A DNA stretch of 54,947 nucleotides from Helochares maculicollis (Eukaryota; Arthropoda; Insecta; Coleoptera; Hydrophilidae): positions 1-54,947 of the forward strand of contig JAWQRO010000120.1 in NCBI GenBank assembly GCA_033557835.1, written 5' to 3'. The translations under genes and the position numbers were made by a program. Positions 21,801-37,200 of the stretch are shown here, piece after piece. How positions within the stretch are numbered: position 1 is the first letter of the stretch; each line of letters opens with the position of its first letter. The notes under the pieces were generated by a model. The model saw nothing but the letters and a program-made list of their open reading frames with translations. It was not told where the DNA came from and searched no databases.

Positions 21801-24800
21801 AGATTAAACTAACTGATAATTGCTCCATTGATGAGAAGTAGAGGCTTACACAGACAATCCACTTAAACTAGTTATTTCTGGAAAACAAAGACTGAAACCT
21901 ATCTCAAACTATTTAGAGAGGCAAAAAATTCAAATTAATGAAATAAATGATTTAATAAATGAAAGTTTCTAGCAGTAAAAGATAAAAGTAAATTTATATC
22001 AATAAGTATAGTTAGAAATTAAATCTTAAGGACTTTATCCGTTATTTACTCTCGTGAAAATAGAAAGTATCATTGAAGCAGCGAGTACACTGAGAAGCAT
22101 TGTAAATTCTCCTAAACTTTACAGAAAGCAAATAATTTATCATGACTTACAGATAAATAGTGTGTAAGAAGTAATTAAATGAGATGATCAGATTAACTAA
22201 AGGTGCGGATAAATAATCAGAACCCAGATGTTCCTAAAAATGCCGAAGAAAATCTTATTAGAAAGTAAACATGCTGATTTTGCTTCTATCAGAAGAAAAT
22301 TTAGCTGTCTTATTATTAAAAGTAGACTTGTGTGCCCTTAATTAGAAACAGTAATATCTGTAGATATGTATTTAAGTTAAATTATAAAGAAGTTTTTGCA
22401 GATGCTTTGCAGAAGATAATAAAAGTCGTTCTTACATAAACAGCGCAGACATATATATTTACTTGTTTTTAAAGCATTTTTCAGTGATTGAGTAAAACCC
22501 AGCCAGCGTGACATTATTGTGAGATATTGTTACTTAATTATCATTATAAACATTCTTTACATTAAACATGACTATTCATTCTATTCATTATCCACTTTAA
22601 GTTTATCTTATTGGATAATTGAAACAAATTCCTTGTTTAATGAACTTTGGTATATCATTTGAGATGGTAAGCAATAAATATTTTTATTTCTATTTACTTT
22701 TGTGTAACTCTATTTTAAAACTTAAGGAATATAAACAGGGACCTTATTTAAGTATTTCAATATTTTATTCATAAGATATGTATTTTCACTGAATAATTTT
22801 TATAAAAGATATCGATTGATGAAATAATCAGCAAAAATTATTGATCGTTAAAGCGATTAGCAATAGTTATTAGCTCAGCAAGTGCAAGAAAAATTAAAAA
22901 CTGCATGATAAAATTATTAATATTTTGCAAGTCGTAAACAAAGTTCTGGAAGTAAGAGAGAAAGATTAACTAAAATGATAAATATAAATTTAACTTAACA
23001 AATAGTAGAGTAATTCGAGAAGGTTTATACGTTTATACACAACAGGAAATATCTTTTACAAGGCGTAAACGCATGCTGTAAAATTAAAGTAAGATATATC
23101 TCTCCAAATTTGTCCCATGCACCATTAAAAGAAACGTCAGCACATTTTGGGAGCTTACCCTGTCATATATTTCACCCCTTTTAAAGTACAGCTTCGAAAT
23201 AATGCTCGCCCTGAAGTTAAAGTTAAAAGTCGCTATGAATAAAGATACAAATAGCTGCTTTTATGTTTTGTCCATAAATCTGGAATCAATTACCTACCTA
23301 CCGTTAAATTGCAGGTTCTTGAGAAACTATTCGCTGTCGATATAAACAATAAAATGGAAAGACAAATGGAAGCTGATATACAATAGATGTGTTGTTCACT
23401 TGAGCGTTGAAATAAACATGATCCGGTGTGCTATAGGTGAGGAAAGGTAATGTAAAGAAGAAAAAAGTTGGTATTTAATGGTCTATTCTGAAAATAAAGG
23501 CGAGAAAAAAGAAAGAAAGAGATAGGGCGTACGTAAATTATTCCCGGCATTATTTTGACATAAACCCATTCGACGAAGGGAAACCAATTTATAATCCCCC
23601 AGGATAAGCTGCTGCAACATAATCCTCTCCTTTTTAGAGTAAATTAAACTAAGCAAAAGTGAACAAGATATGAAGCTTGATAGGTGTAAAAATATATTTA
23701 ACCAAGGAATGTAAATTAAATGGTTTCTCAAGCAGTTGCTAAGCGACACCCTAAAGTTTTATAAAGAATTCTTTTAAGACCCTTCATTCCACCTTTTCAA
23801 ATCAGCTGCTTTCACATCAGTACTCTTGAGGCTACGTAATATCAACGATTGGCAAATACTTATTTTTGATTAGGAGTAAGTGCTGCTTTACTCATAATAG
23901 AAAGTTCTATTGCTCCGTGGATTAAAATAGAAAGAATAATAAATTTAGTTGGGTATTGCTAGGATTATAAATTATGAATCATATCCTATCATGACTTCAG
24001 AACGGGATACATCGTTAATCATTCTGGACGTCTATGAATATATAACGGGACGGAAAAAGCGAAACCATGCGGTTGAATGTCTTATTTGAAATCAATATGC
24101 GATATTTTAGTAGCTGTGCGCCAGATAATATTCAGGTATGCTTCAATATTCCGATAGATTTGAAATATTCATGCGAATGGTAGATAAATTTAGAACAATG
24201 TAAAATTATATTTGTCGCGTCAAAATTATTTTTAGTTTTCAGCTTAACGTGTGTCCACATATTTTGATGTATGAGCGATAAGAAAAATTTATTTCTTTGC
24301 ATGTGTTGAGCACATTTCGGACTAAGGATCACGCCAGCAATGTGCTCATTCAGGCACCTGGAAACCCTCGTAGCTCTGGTTAGTGCCAACGAAATTTTAT
24401 ACTGTTAATTTCCTTCTTATGTTAGAATGTTAATGGTGGCTTTTTACATCCAGAAACAGTTCGCTATTGAAAACGTCAATTTTTATACACCTCAACGGTT
24501 GTTTAATATAAAAGATATATTTAAATAAAAGATTGTGTAAAGAAAAATGAAATGCTTACAAGTATCCTGGATACTAATATTTTAGGGATTAATTTTGATT
24601 TAACCATAGTTTGTTTTCGAGTTAATTTACGAATATATTTATTTTAAAACTGATATTTTTTTCTTGCTTAAACATTCAATGCGCATAAGATCGATTGGTA
24701 ATGCCAAGGTGTTAATTTCAAACTGCTAATGCTTGCTAAGTATAGGTTTATCCTTTTTACGACTTTCTAAGCCTTCATAGCCTTTTCCTTGATAATAGTT

Positions 24801-27800
24801 TTTTGTTTTGCATTAATAAACTGCGCATAAACTGTGATTCATTTATTTAATTTACTGTTATTATATTTTAAAAACAAATTATTTTGCAAAGTTAAATCTT
24901 TCTCAATACAGGATAAAGACTTTTTCTACAAATATTTATATCTGTAACATTATGATAAAAAGCAGTGGATTTTCACGTGAGCAGATTGTTCATTTTGTAA
25001 CTTGTTTGATAGAAAACTATATTGAGTGTAAATATAAGAATCTTCAATGAATACTTATTTTTCAGGATGTGTTAAGAGACATTGAATTAACGTGCGTAGC
25101 GAGGTAAAGCAGAAGGAATCTAAAAGATTCTTAATTGAGAATATCGGCTCAAAGCTTAAACGATTTTGGATGTAAGAAGCATATTCAATATTGTTAATTA
25201 ATTAGCTTCTTGTAGTAGAGACGAGTTGTAAGTTTAGAATTTGCTTATATTAAGTAGCTTTAGTTAGTTCTAATAAATTAGCTTAGCTACAAAATTTACA
25301 TTAAAGGCTTCTTATATTTTATTCATTTATTAGATTTCACATCACATGTTTTACGTATTTAACTTTTCTCGATATTCGGTTAAATTTGACACATTTTGTC
25401 TTGTACGTGAGTGCATTCATTTGAAATTATTGTTTTACCTTGCGTTTTTATAATTGATTAGATGCAAAATCGTCAACAAAAGTAGGGTATATTTCGTTAA
25501 TAAAACTTGGAAATTTATAGGCTTCGTTGTAAAGTGTAAAAGAATTTGTACTTTAGAACTAAGATAAACCCTTATATCGGTGAAAAGAGATTTACGCACT
25601 GCAATTTGTGCCACGGTGGTCGAGGTAAAACAATCATACATAAATAACAGTAACGGGTTTCCCCCATTCAAGGGTTAGGTTACCCTTCCTCTATGTTTCA
25701 TGAGTACACGACATCCTAGAAAGTGCTTTGTTCTATCCAAGCCACTCCTAAAATATGTTTTCTCTTAATATCAGTATATATTTTCCATACAGGTGTTTAA
25801 AAAGTAGCTCTTACCGCACAAACATCAAACTTTAAACCAAACAACTTTCTAAATTGAAGGGACCAAACAAGCATAGTGGAACGGGGAGCGATTAACTCAA
25901 TTGTTTTTGTAGCTTCAGGCTTACCATCCAATCTAGAAAAAGGTCCTGTTGACTCAACATTGTTTTTAGGTACCTACAACCCTTTAAAGAGGAAATGTTT
26001 ATGCCAGAAAAAAATTCATTAAACTAAGGTTCTTTACAAGCTCTTTTGTTTTTCATAAGATAGCTTCAAATCTATTTGAAAGTTAATATATTTTTAAGTA
26101 ACTACGTTTTGAGAATAGTGCATTTTCTAGCAAACACATTTTGTTGTGGAAGCGATTTCTAGGGGCAATAACTTAGAGTAATTTTTCCCTTAACAGTTTT
26201 ATGATGAACAACTGTTTTAAATACAACATGATAGACGTTTCTCAATTGTTAGATTTGCATTTTGTAAATTGCGAATGCAAAATTGATGAGGCCTTAGATG
26301 TAATGCGTCACGCATCAATAAGTCACGTTAAAGCGAGTCTATTTCAGTTCATTAAACAATGTGCGGTGTATTAAACGTACGCATAATTCCTTCCCAAAAC
26401 AATGTGCACTATTGTTGTGTAATTAGTGTGTGTAGGCGATAGTCATTAATTGTCTGCATTGGCGATGTTCTGTGGTCTACGAACTGGCATTATCAGCGTA
26501 GGTTGGATCGATATGTATGTTTATGTTCATATTTTAGGAGAAAAGACTTCATTATTTAAGTTTCATTTTTTTCTCGCAGTTTGTAGCCATTTTTAGAAAC
26601 TCATAAGGGCATAAAACTGAAATTTCTTTGAAAAAGTAGATGTGAACAAAAAGTTGAAATTTTCCTTAATTGAGTATTGTTATTGAACATTATGAATATA
26701 TGTGTACAAAATCTGAACACCACACCATATGGTCGGGTGTAATAAGCAACGAAAAGACTAATAAAAAAGATGAAAAGTGACTATTTCTTGCTGTTGTCTT
26801 GTTGGATTAATTTTACCGTAGGCGAAGGAGAGCTGAGATGGAAAGACGTGATGCACAATAAACAAAACAACAAAAAGCCATATATTATTAGCAAAATGGT
26901 TTGTTTAATTGGTTTTTAATGAGTACCACCCAATATTTGATTCAAAACGCTGCTCGGGATAATGTTAGTGATGACGGGCACCGCTGTGAGGTAAAAAAAT
27001 ACCAATATCAAAAACACCAAAGTTCAAAATACCCATATTAGGACGCAACACATAAAATATCCTCGTTATTTTATAATTAATCTTGATTTCACCAATTTTG
27101 AAATGAAACTAGGAAAAAAAATTCTTAAAGAAGTTCTGGAAAAAATTACTCCAACTATAAAAGATCATATGCCTGCCATTAGCATCGACTAGCTTGTAAA
27201 AATGAAGCGGATTATCATAAATTTGACAATATTTTACAATGTAAGGTTTTAAAGTTTGTGGTAATGTATTGTAAATTTAAAGTCTGTTTTGTCTTAGTCA
27301 ATACACATATTAATTCAACTAATTTCGCTAATGTAAGGAACACTATTGTAAAATATAAATATGCTAAATGTGAAAATAATATTTATAAAAGTTACTAATA
27401 GTTTTTCAGTATAATAGCCAATTACTGGTATATTTTGTTTAGCATAGCTTTTCGTCCTCATCGAAGGATAGCGATGGGAATATATTAAAACTTATTTGGA
27501 TTAATGTCAACCTTTTACAAATTACTTTTAAAAGACTGTAAAAACCTGTTGGAATGATATTCATATTAGTATTATTAGTAGTTCAAAAGTTTATCTTCGG
27601 AAACTTTTACTTAAGTTATAGTATACAGTTCTAGATCCCCTGACGCTTTGAGTTTGCTGGAAAACAAAAGAGATTATGTTTAAGAAACGCTTTCCTAAGC
27701 AATTTTTCTCAATGTTTTGTCTACTTTTATATCATTTATATTTATTTCATGAACAACAAGCAGTTCTGACTAATGAATAATAACAAGTATACTTAAAATT

Positions 27801-30800
27801 AAAAGCAACTAGTTAAAGTTATAAAAAAAATTTGGTATATTTTTTTGTAAATGCTCCAAAGTGTGTGCTTAAACATGAAAACAAAGGAAAAAGAGAGGTA
27901 CTAGAAGTATTACCATGCAATTTTTGGTACAAATTATCTAATTGCTGGTTAAATTATCTAGAAAAGATTTTGCACCTATGAAAATAAATAACCCTGTAAA
28001 ATAATTAAGATACATTGATTAAAGTCAATATTTAAAATCATGTCATTAAAATTGTTCAGTACTGAAGCCAAGCTTACTTTTTGTCGTAGCTTAGAATCTA
28101 TGGATAATAAATAATAAATATAGTATTTTCACAGCTTTTATAGTTTTTAGGTTAAAATAAAGCTGAACTCATGGAAGTCTAGAAATTGACATAAATTTTA
28201 GCCTCTGTGTTTACAAGAAGTTAAGCCTTTGAAGTGAAGAACTCTAGTTTTAAACGAAAATTGTAAAGGTTTAATTGCCGCCCGCAAAGTATTAGCTTAA
28301 GGTTTTTCTCTGCAAGCGTCATAAAGAATCACATATTTCTTGTAATTGATAATGACCTGTTGAAAGATTAAGTCCAATCTACCCACAAAGGTTTTTTTCT
28401 CAAAATGCTCATAATTTTATGTTGCTTCATTTAAACTTTGGAAAAACAACGGCTGCAATTAAACAATCTCTATGGAGCTACTATTACGATATCCACAATT
28501 TTTGTGAAAATAAAATTTTACATTCTAAGAGTTTTTTGCTACTTCTATCAAAAAATAAGAGACTAGTGGTCAGATAATCACTGTATTGCGGCTTTGAGGT
28601 AAGATGATTATTGTTGGGAGACACACTTTTAAGCCTGAAAGATATATTTAAATTGAATAAAAGCAATAGTTAACAACTCAGATACTTCAGCATATATCCA
28701 ATATCGAGCCTGTTCCAAATTACTAAATATCGAAATAAAAGTGTATAGGAGGTAGGTAGCTACCATCTGCTTAATGATGAGTTGAAGAATTTGTACTGTA
28801 TAATATACGAAATCATAACATTAATAAGTAGAAACTTGAATAGTTATGTTTCAGTTTGATTCAAATTAAATATTCACACAATAATAACTTGAGAATTTAT
28901 TCTATTAACATATAGCTCAGGAGAGAAATATTATCGATGTCAGCTGCAATTTGTGATATATCAACTATTACCTGCAATAACATAAAAAAAATCTTAAATA
29001 TTTGGAATATACAGAGTATAAATAATGCAATATTATTCTTGTCAAAAAGCATAAAAAACATAGAGCAAACAATCACCAAATGTTGACTTTCTAATGAATT
29101 TTCATGCGGATATATAATAGAGTAGAACAGAGGAAAAGACATAATATTAATTGTATTAACTGAAATTATAAATAAGGGTTTAAAGTGTCAGTATTTTATC
29201 TAATAGAAGGCGATCTAAACATAGCATCAGATGTTACAGATTCAGTATACTAAAGATAGTGAGAAATTGATCGCACCATTTAAAACAACTGTCGCCGTTC
29301 AAAAGCTTTTGATTTGGAAGCCCTCCTACCTCCTCAATTACTCTCTTTATCTATATCCATTTTCCAACAACAGTCCGGATTAATACCTGAAACGTTCTCT
29401 CACTTTGTGACAAATTACCGTTGGTTGGTTTAATGCTACTTTAAGCTAACTTTGAATATAGATCCTTGATTGCTATTCGTTATCTAATCTTAAGTTAAGT
29501 AGGTTTTATACGCGTACTTTATTTACTTATTACATCAATTAATCTCTGCCTAATTAAAAAATATTCAAACAGTTTCCTCCTGAGTACACATATTGACTTT
29601 TCACGAGTCGGCTGCCGATGCCTGTTTTTCCGTAGCATTTTCGGGTTTCTTCGATTTTATCAAATTCCCATTTGACGCCACAACTGTTGCCGTGTCATTC
29701 TTTTTCATAGCTATTTTTGCGCCCAACATGTATATTTCTATTTCTTTCCATAAAGTGCCTCGTTTCTTTCCGTTTTGTGTAATAAATTAAGCTTTAAAAT
29801 ACGTATTGATAAGCTCAATTACATTCATGCCTTTTTTTATTACACGCTCGGTATGAATTTAATATGGTGCATAAAATATTTATTCGTATTTTATATGGAA
29901 ATTAAATGTTCTACTTTAAAAAGTTGCAAATATTGATTTTTGTAGAGATTTTCATCCTCTAATTGAATGGGTTTTCAACATATAAAAATAATATGATGGA
30001 GACTTATTTTATCAAATAGAAACGAAAAGATTCACGATTGCGAGAGAATTCCAGCGAATTATTTATTTACACAATAAACAACACAAGGATATGGCATTGA
30101 AACAAATTTCCATTAAAAGTTATTTTGAATTTAAATTCAAAACAGCGAATTCGATAAGAAAGAATACCCTCCATTAGGGGCTTATATATGGGAAAACTCC
30201 GCTTTCATATAAAAACCTTTTGAAGTTTCATGCAATGTACAATGAAAAGGACACCGTATGTTCACGTGAATGAACAATATAAGCGTTACGCTGCCGCCAA
30301 TCTAAAGAAACCTGAAATTTCTGCGATGGTGAAGATATTTCATGTTCATAACGAACACTTTCGTATAAACGCATAAGGAAATTTTGCAGTTACATGTATA
30401 CGGCCTTTTCGCTGTCAGCCAGGTCAAGTTTTTCTCTTTTCTCTGACCCTCGTTTCACCCTCTTTATATGGAAATAAAAGTTCATTCTACCAGCAGAATG
30501 AGTACTTTAGGCTTGTCTGATTTAATTTGTATCTGCATAGGCATGTCTGATGCGCAAACGTAATAGTAAGTGGAAAATTATTGTAGAGCTTCGCTTAAAG
30601 CTGCTGCGTGTTAAATATTTAATAACCTAAAAACTGGGTTCGCTCTACCCTTTTCGTATTTTTGCTTTATGCTTTTTTTTCATACCGCTCCGTCTTGTTT
30701 GATTCCATTCTTCAGCTCCATCCATTTCCATCACGTACGCAGCAATATGTTCTACGAGCGCTACATAAGACAAATAATGCTTATTTAATTACATATTAGT

Positions 30801-33719
30801 TGCGGGTAACTGAATCATAATTTATCTATCCATGTTGAATCAATCACTGTCACTTTGGATACATCATTGAGGTATAGCAAAAGTTTCATACGATAAATTT
30901 TAAATAAACTTTTAGTTGTAGCGCGACAGTGCGGCGGTGGAGCTTGGGGAATTGATTACGATATGAAAAAGCAATTTTGTCTGCAACGCGATTCCCTTAC
31001 ACTACAGCATAGAATTACCTAGGAAAATTTTTAATTGAGGTTATTTCAGTCTGATAAAATATATTAATGATTGGGTGTATTGAAGCATACGTTCATATAA
31101 ATATTAATGATCGTTTTTAAAACAAAATATATAGCTTCAACAGTGATTTTTAGATATAGATCTTTAATTTAGAGGCACCAAAAATGATCGAATCTGGGTT
31201 TCAATTTTCTTATTCCTTTGTTATTATTTTGAGAGCGAGACTAGATTTATTTGTTTATAATTCAAAAACCAAACACATTAGCTGCTAGTCTATATTTTAA
31301 ACCCAAAATATTCCGCAGCTTAGACTTGTGTGGTGATACTGCCGTCTTTAAATAAACCAAGTTAAAGTAAGAGTACTAGCTTCAGTTAGATCAATTTAAA
31401 TGTATTGTTTAAAATGCTCAGCACTACTCAACAGCAATGGCAATGTAAAATGAGATCACAATTTCAGCTTCTTGCAAACAGGAACTTTGTACTTGATATA
31501 TGTTAAAGAGAAGATTATTTCATTTATATTAGGTTATTAGCTGTTTTGCTGGTATAAGACTAAAATATCTAGAGTCTATTGATTATGGGCTATAATGTAA
31601 GTAAACAATTAGTAAAAAAAGGCTCTTAAAATCATCTACTATATAGTATTTGTAATTAATATGTGAAATGAAACTTTATACAGAAATACGCTGAAACCGT
31701 AGCAAACAAATTAATACATTTGGACTATCCAATTTTATAACGTATTTATCACACATCGCTAAATTTAATACCCGTCGTTTCGTTTAAAATCTAAATTTTG
31801 TTACAGAAACAAAAATTAAGTTTGGCACTCACGATATCGTCAGTTTGCCAACACAATCCGTATTCATTTTATTTTGCTCTTGACTGCTCAGAAAATGAAT
31901 TGACATTGCTAACAATTTAAAGAATAATCTTTGAGAAGACAAACAAAAAATTTAAAAATTTGGGAAATTCTATAAGAATACATAAAAAAACTTAGTATAC
32001 ATATGGCAAAAAAATTAAGTGCAAAGACAAAAATTGATTATGCAAATGAAACTTTCATGAACATGAAATGACAAATGATAAATCTAAAAAGTAGCAATTC
32101 CGAAGGGTATAATAACTATACTAAGTATGTGTAAAGATTTCGAAAGCTTTGAGATCCAAAACATTTTTCGATGAGTACGACTTCTAGAAAAGATACTTTC
32201 TATAAATTCCGAAAAAAATATATCAACTTCAAACAAGTACATTTATTAGTTATTTAAAGATTAAGCGTTATCAAATAGTACTTATAGAACAGCAAAGCAA
32301 ACAAAACCCATGTTATTTACATTTTTATATAAAAAGTATATAAAAAATTCAAAGCCCCTTTAACCAATAAAATCTCACAAAAAGTAATTCTTTTAACTTT
32401 AGAAACGACTTAGTTAACACAATTATATTTATTAATTTATAAAATGCATTTAAATAATATCAATGCATGAAAATTATAATTGCGTAGTAATTTATTTGTA
32501 TAATTACATGATAAAATGTTAATCTACTGCATTTTTATGTTCTCAAGCTTTAAACACACTGAATAACTGCCATTAGTAAACGCATTTATTGTAATAATTT
32601 TTAGATAGAAAAGAAGTTTGCAGGAAAACTAAATGAATGCATGAATTTTCTACATACAAAAATGATTGATTTTAGTAAAATATTTTGCACACTTCAGTTT
32701 GAATTTATTATCAAATTTTATCATTAACTACTTTGATTTGACTAGTTTATGTATTTACTAAACTACTTTATTTTCTTATTAGCTTAAGTATTTTGCATCG
32801 TGACAAATAATTGGCGGGGGCTTCATAGATTAACATTACTCGGTTTTCGTAAAATGTCTTGTTTTGTGACGTAAAGCACGCTACGAATACTCGCTAGTCG
32901 ATGCAATTTTAAAGTTATCAAACTACTCAACAAAATATCAGAATAGGAAGAACTATTTTGTAATTTGCGGATAATTAGCGAAAAAACACTTGAGTAAATT
33001 ATACTTCATATAATATAGACATATAAAACAGTTATTTACATGGAAGGTTGAAGTTTGAATAAGACAAATAGAATCTTTTCAACTACGTTTCCTGATGCAT
33101 AATTTTTTTATTTATGTTCACAACAATCTAAAACAGCTTAACAGAACAACTTTAGGTGTCAATGAACATAGGTAAGGACTAAATGCAGTTTATGTTTGTT
33201 CTACATTTTATTCTTCTATATTCCTTTTATTTTTTTATGGATTCTACAAAAACGTTTCCATATTTTAAATTATGCTATTATCTTTGACTTTTAAGAGTTT
33301 ATTATATAATTCTAGCTTACATTTTAGGCCTGCAAAGATTTAATGCTTTTCAATTATTTTGAGTTTAGTATGATAATATATAAAAAATGTATAATTAACA
33401 TTAGCGTATTTTTGCAAAACGTACTGTGCGAGAAGCTTAAATTTGGTTTTTCTGTATTGGTAATTCAATCAAAATTAAAATCTTTATTGAAAATTGTTTT
33501 TAGCAGAAACTATTTATTCCTATTTGCATTCTGAAAATGCAAACTATAAAATGATTTATTTTTGAATATAAAATGCTTAAACTAACATTCATTGGTATTA
33601 TACCATCAGTCACTAAATACTGCTTGGTAAACTAATATTTCTCTTTTATAAGAATTGAAACAAAAATCTCGCTCCAATGCTGTAAAAAGTATTTACCTAA
33701 TGCAAGCATTTTAGTATAT

Positions 33720-33749
33720 TTAGATATATAGATATATAGATATATAGAT
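33720..33749. repeat. 8-bp tandem repeat (AGATATAT)n
   Basis: Just over three copies of AGATATAT in a row, read directly. A simple microsatellite-like repeat. Confidence 0.85.
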
Positions 33750-34174
33750 TATAGAATTATTAGTGTTTAGCTCTAAGTTTATGATCTTACCAAACTAAAA
33801 ATGTATAGTTGTATCTAGTTAAAAATAAAGGCTTTTTTATTTACAAGATTTGAAAGTAACTTTAAATTTATATGTTTTCGGCTTTTGGCATGTAAAGTAA
33901 TTTTATTCATTTTACTTTAACTCTAACTTCAAAAAACTCCAGTGAGTTTACATTTGCTGACATCTATGGCATAAGTGATATTTTGCCTGTTTGCTAACCT
34001 TCTCGCAAAAAATATTTACTTAAGATTCCCACAGCAATAAGACCTATCTTCGAATAAACCTTTACGAGTTCGTACATATTTTCTGCTCCTATATTATATT
34101 CTCTTGAGTCTCTCTTTTTCTTGAAGTGTGGGTACGGACCCACCTCGTTGTGGCACAGCTCAGAGCACCGCGAC

Positions 34175-34283
34175 GGCGACGGGCGTCGAGACTGAAACGT
34201 ATAAAAAATGTACTACTATATTTAGAAAATAACCTCGAGGGATGTAAGCGGCGAATGCGAATAGAAATGTTAGGAAGCACTTT
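34175..34283 (-). repeat. Dispersed repeat, copy 1
   Basis: The reverse complement of this segment matches 39653-39757 with a few small indels. Shared blocks include AAGTGCTTCC, TTTCTATTCG, CATCCC[TC][CT]GAGGTTATTTTCTAAA, TACATTTTTT and ATCGTTTC/ACGTTTC. It is more GC-rich than its surroundings, and a GTGGGT/ACCCAC hairpin lies just beyond it (about 34130). The frames of the two copies agree only in part (total indels are not multiples of three), so I read it as a non-coding interspersed repeat, not a gene pair. Family unknown. Confidence 0.75.
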
Positions 34284-37200
34284 CTATCCCATAATAATTC
34301 AAAGTACTTAATTAAAAATTTAAACCTTACCAAATGTTCGCTTCCATTTTGTAACCGGTTGTAATGGCTGTATAAAAAGAGCATCATTTTTAGTAAATTA
34401 ATCACCCTTAATTTATTTTTACTCCACAACTGCACGCTAATTTTTTCTAAACATGCAATATCAATATGTATAATCCTTGTAGATCCTATTTGTAGATCAA
34501 TTAGTCTTAAAACTCGTAACGTTCTTTAAAGTTTTTACCTTGGGCGGCTCGATAGACTTAAATACCCTAAAATTAATTAATTACTATTAATTAGACCCCA
34601 CTTCGATAATTTAATTATCAGCTGTCCTTATGTCGCCATTTATCATATCGCCAATTTACGTTACTCTCTTTGTGGTCCTTCAGCTTTCTACCACACCAAG
34701 TTGATCAACAATGTTTAACTTGCCTAAATTATGTTAGAGAATCACTTTAAAAGTTTGATGTGCATCTTGACATATTAATTGCAAAATTTATGTAAGCTAC
34801 TTGCAAATTAAGTTTGTGCAAACTTGCCCTCTTCGATTCACGTCAGCCAGAACAAAGCTCTCCTTCTCTATCGCTTTCACATTCTCAGAAGCAGTTGCAT
34901 AGCTGCGAAAGCTGTACCATCAATTACTTCAGCATTTTGAACACAAAATATATTTCCCACGACCGATTTGGTTTTACTCACAATGAATAATTTATGAAAC
35001 TAATTAGACTCATAATATCAAACGCTTTTAACCTAGAGCTTAAGAATTCCAAGCTCTACTCATAAAGATTCAACGCAGCATAGCACGGAGTTGATGTATG
35101 AAGGTGAGATAAGTTTCTATCTACCTTAACTCTTTTCACAAACTTATCGAAGCGGTATAAAAAGGATAGAATGTAAATGGATAATCAAACAACTATAAAA
35201 CATTTATAGCAGGCATAAACTTGACGGCTTTAATGCCTCTCAAATGGAATAAATAAATAATTGTCGTTTGTTTTGGTTTAGCATGATGCCATTTAATTTG
35301 GTGTAGCAAACTCCTGTCTCCAGTTTTCATTTAACACATCGCAGTGCTCTTAATTGCAGCATTCAAACTCGTGAGAATTTGCCAACTAATTACATTTTCT
35401 TACACTTGCTAAGAAAATTCCCCACCCTTGTTAATAGCAAACGAACTCGAGGAATATCCTGGCAATTATAACACGATTTGGAGAAATTATTTCTTGCGTG
35501 CTAAATTCAAGGCTTTGAATTTTCAAAAACGGAAACTGAAATTACAAACGTAATAAACCGGAATTATTACACTAGCGAATCATAAAATTTTAATAAGCGG
35601 CATTACAAAGATAACAAAGTTTCAAAATTAAAATGCTTTAATAAAGTAATTCTCGCGTTGTGCTCATTAAAAAATAACAAACACATATTCAGTATCGAAA
35701 ATAGGTTTGTTAGGTTTTCGAGAAACTCTGGATTTAATATCAGAGTTTTTGCTTTGGGCTTGTTGCGTAGGACAGTTAAACGCCAACGAATACTTCATTT
35801 TTCAAATCATTCAAATATTGATTGCTCCGTCGGTTAAATTAAAATCTGAGTTGTTGCGTTTTTGAAGTATATTCCAGTTCCAATTCCTACATTTCGTAAT
35901 ATGTTGCTCCTGTTTAAATTTACAGTTTTGCTTCTGTTGTGCAGCATTTTCTCACAAACTCATACTTATTTTTTGAGTGATTTCTAACATTTACGTACTT
36001 TTTATGCAATTAGCAATTGTTCGCGTACGTTTAAAGACTAGAGAGAATTTGTTATCTCAAAGCCTAAATGCAGTCGTTACATGAATCTTAATTAACTCTT
36101 TTCGTTTATTTTGAAAATTCAAACGTTTTTGATAATTTACAGTTAAGCAAACTTAGACAATTTTAATGTTATTTCAGTTTCAGTTGACTTATTTACTCTA
36201 CTAAAGGTACTGTTACCGAAATTTCAACCACAGTGAGCAAAGGCTATGCAGTACCGCTAAGTATTGAGGCAACGTCTGGTTGGGAAGACAAGGAGATGTA
36301 GAGCATGAGTAAATGACATCATATTTCTTAATCAAATTGTATATAAAAAATCCACATCAATTAAAAGATTATATCATTAATCAGTGTTAAAATATCATGT
36401 TTGCAGAGTTTGCCATTAAGCGATACAACTTTCTTTATTTTAATGAAATTCTTTCTCTACACTTCATTTGTCTGCATTTTCCTAAGCTTAGAAAGCAAAA
36501 TTTACTAAAAACTCGCTTGGTATGGATGTTCCAGTTAGTTGCTTATAAACTTTGAGAAGTTGTTGCATTGAAAAAGTTCACAAAAAACAATTGTAGTGTT
36601 ACAAAGATGCAAAGAATACCCTTCCATTTTCTGCATAATAGTTTTACATAAATTATTTCTTTCTAAGTTGTTACAGTTATGTTGCATATTTATTTATATG
36701 TATTTGTTTATCTTAAACTTAATTTTTGCTTAAGATAAGCTTATGAATGCATTAATTAATGTCTAAATCTGTAAATTAATTGTGCGACGTCGTAATTGTT
36801 GTCGACAAATAAAGTTTGTTTACTAAATGTAACTTCATAAGCATAAGAACTATTTTATTTAGAACTACAGTCAGTAGAAGGTACAGTTAAAGAGATAAAC
36901 TTTATAGTTATGAGAGATCTTAGTAAATTAAAGATTGTAAAAGAAGTGAAGAATGACAATTACGCCTTTAGTACTTTGTGCAATGAATTATTTAAAAATA
37001 ATTGTAAACAACAATGTAAATGATGTACAATAAAAATATCTATGGTAAAAGTTAAAAGAGCAGCCATTAGTTATTGATTGCCAGCAGAACCATTTCAACA
37101 AATTAGGCGCTATTTATAAGAATACTAAACGTAGCAATACATATCCATATTCAATAACATATGTGAAATAGCTTTTTAAATTAAAATGACATTATTTAAC

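Larger units (their letters stand above)
14441..34174. other. Long AT-rich non-coding stretch (probably intronic)
   Basis: About 20 kb without a recognisable exon, RNA gene or transposon. Open frames here are short, AT-driven and without known motifs. I looked on the minus strand for upstream receptor exons (TM5, the DRY motif, an acceptor or donor of the right phase) and found none. Short inverted repeats at 16578-16616 and 18798-18820 and a tandem repeat at 33720-33749 are listed separately. Confidence 0.55.

Noticed and set aside
34089..34280. Similar arginine-rich open frames at 34089-34280 (minus) and 39610-39834 (plus), considered as paralogous genes
   Set aside because: The DNA similarity spans indels that are not multiples of three, so a shared non-coding repeat explains the likeness better.
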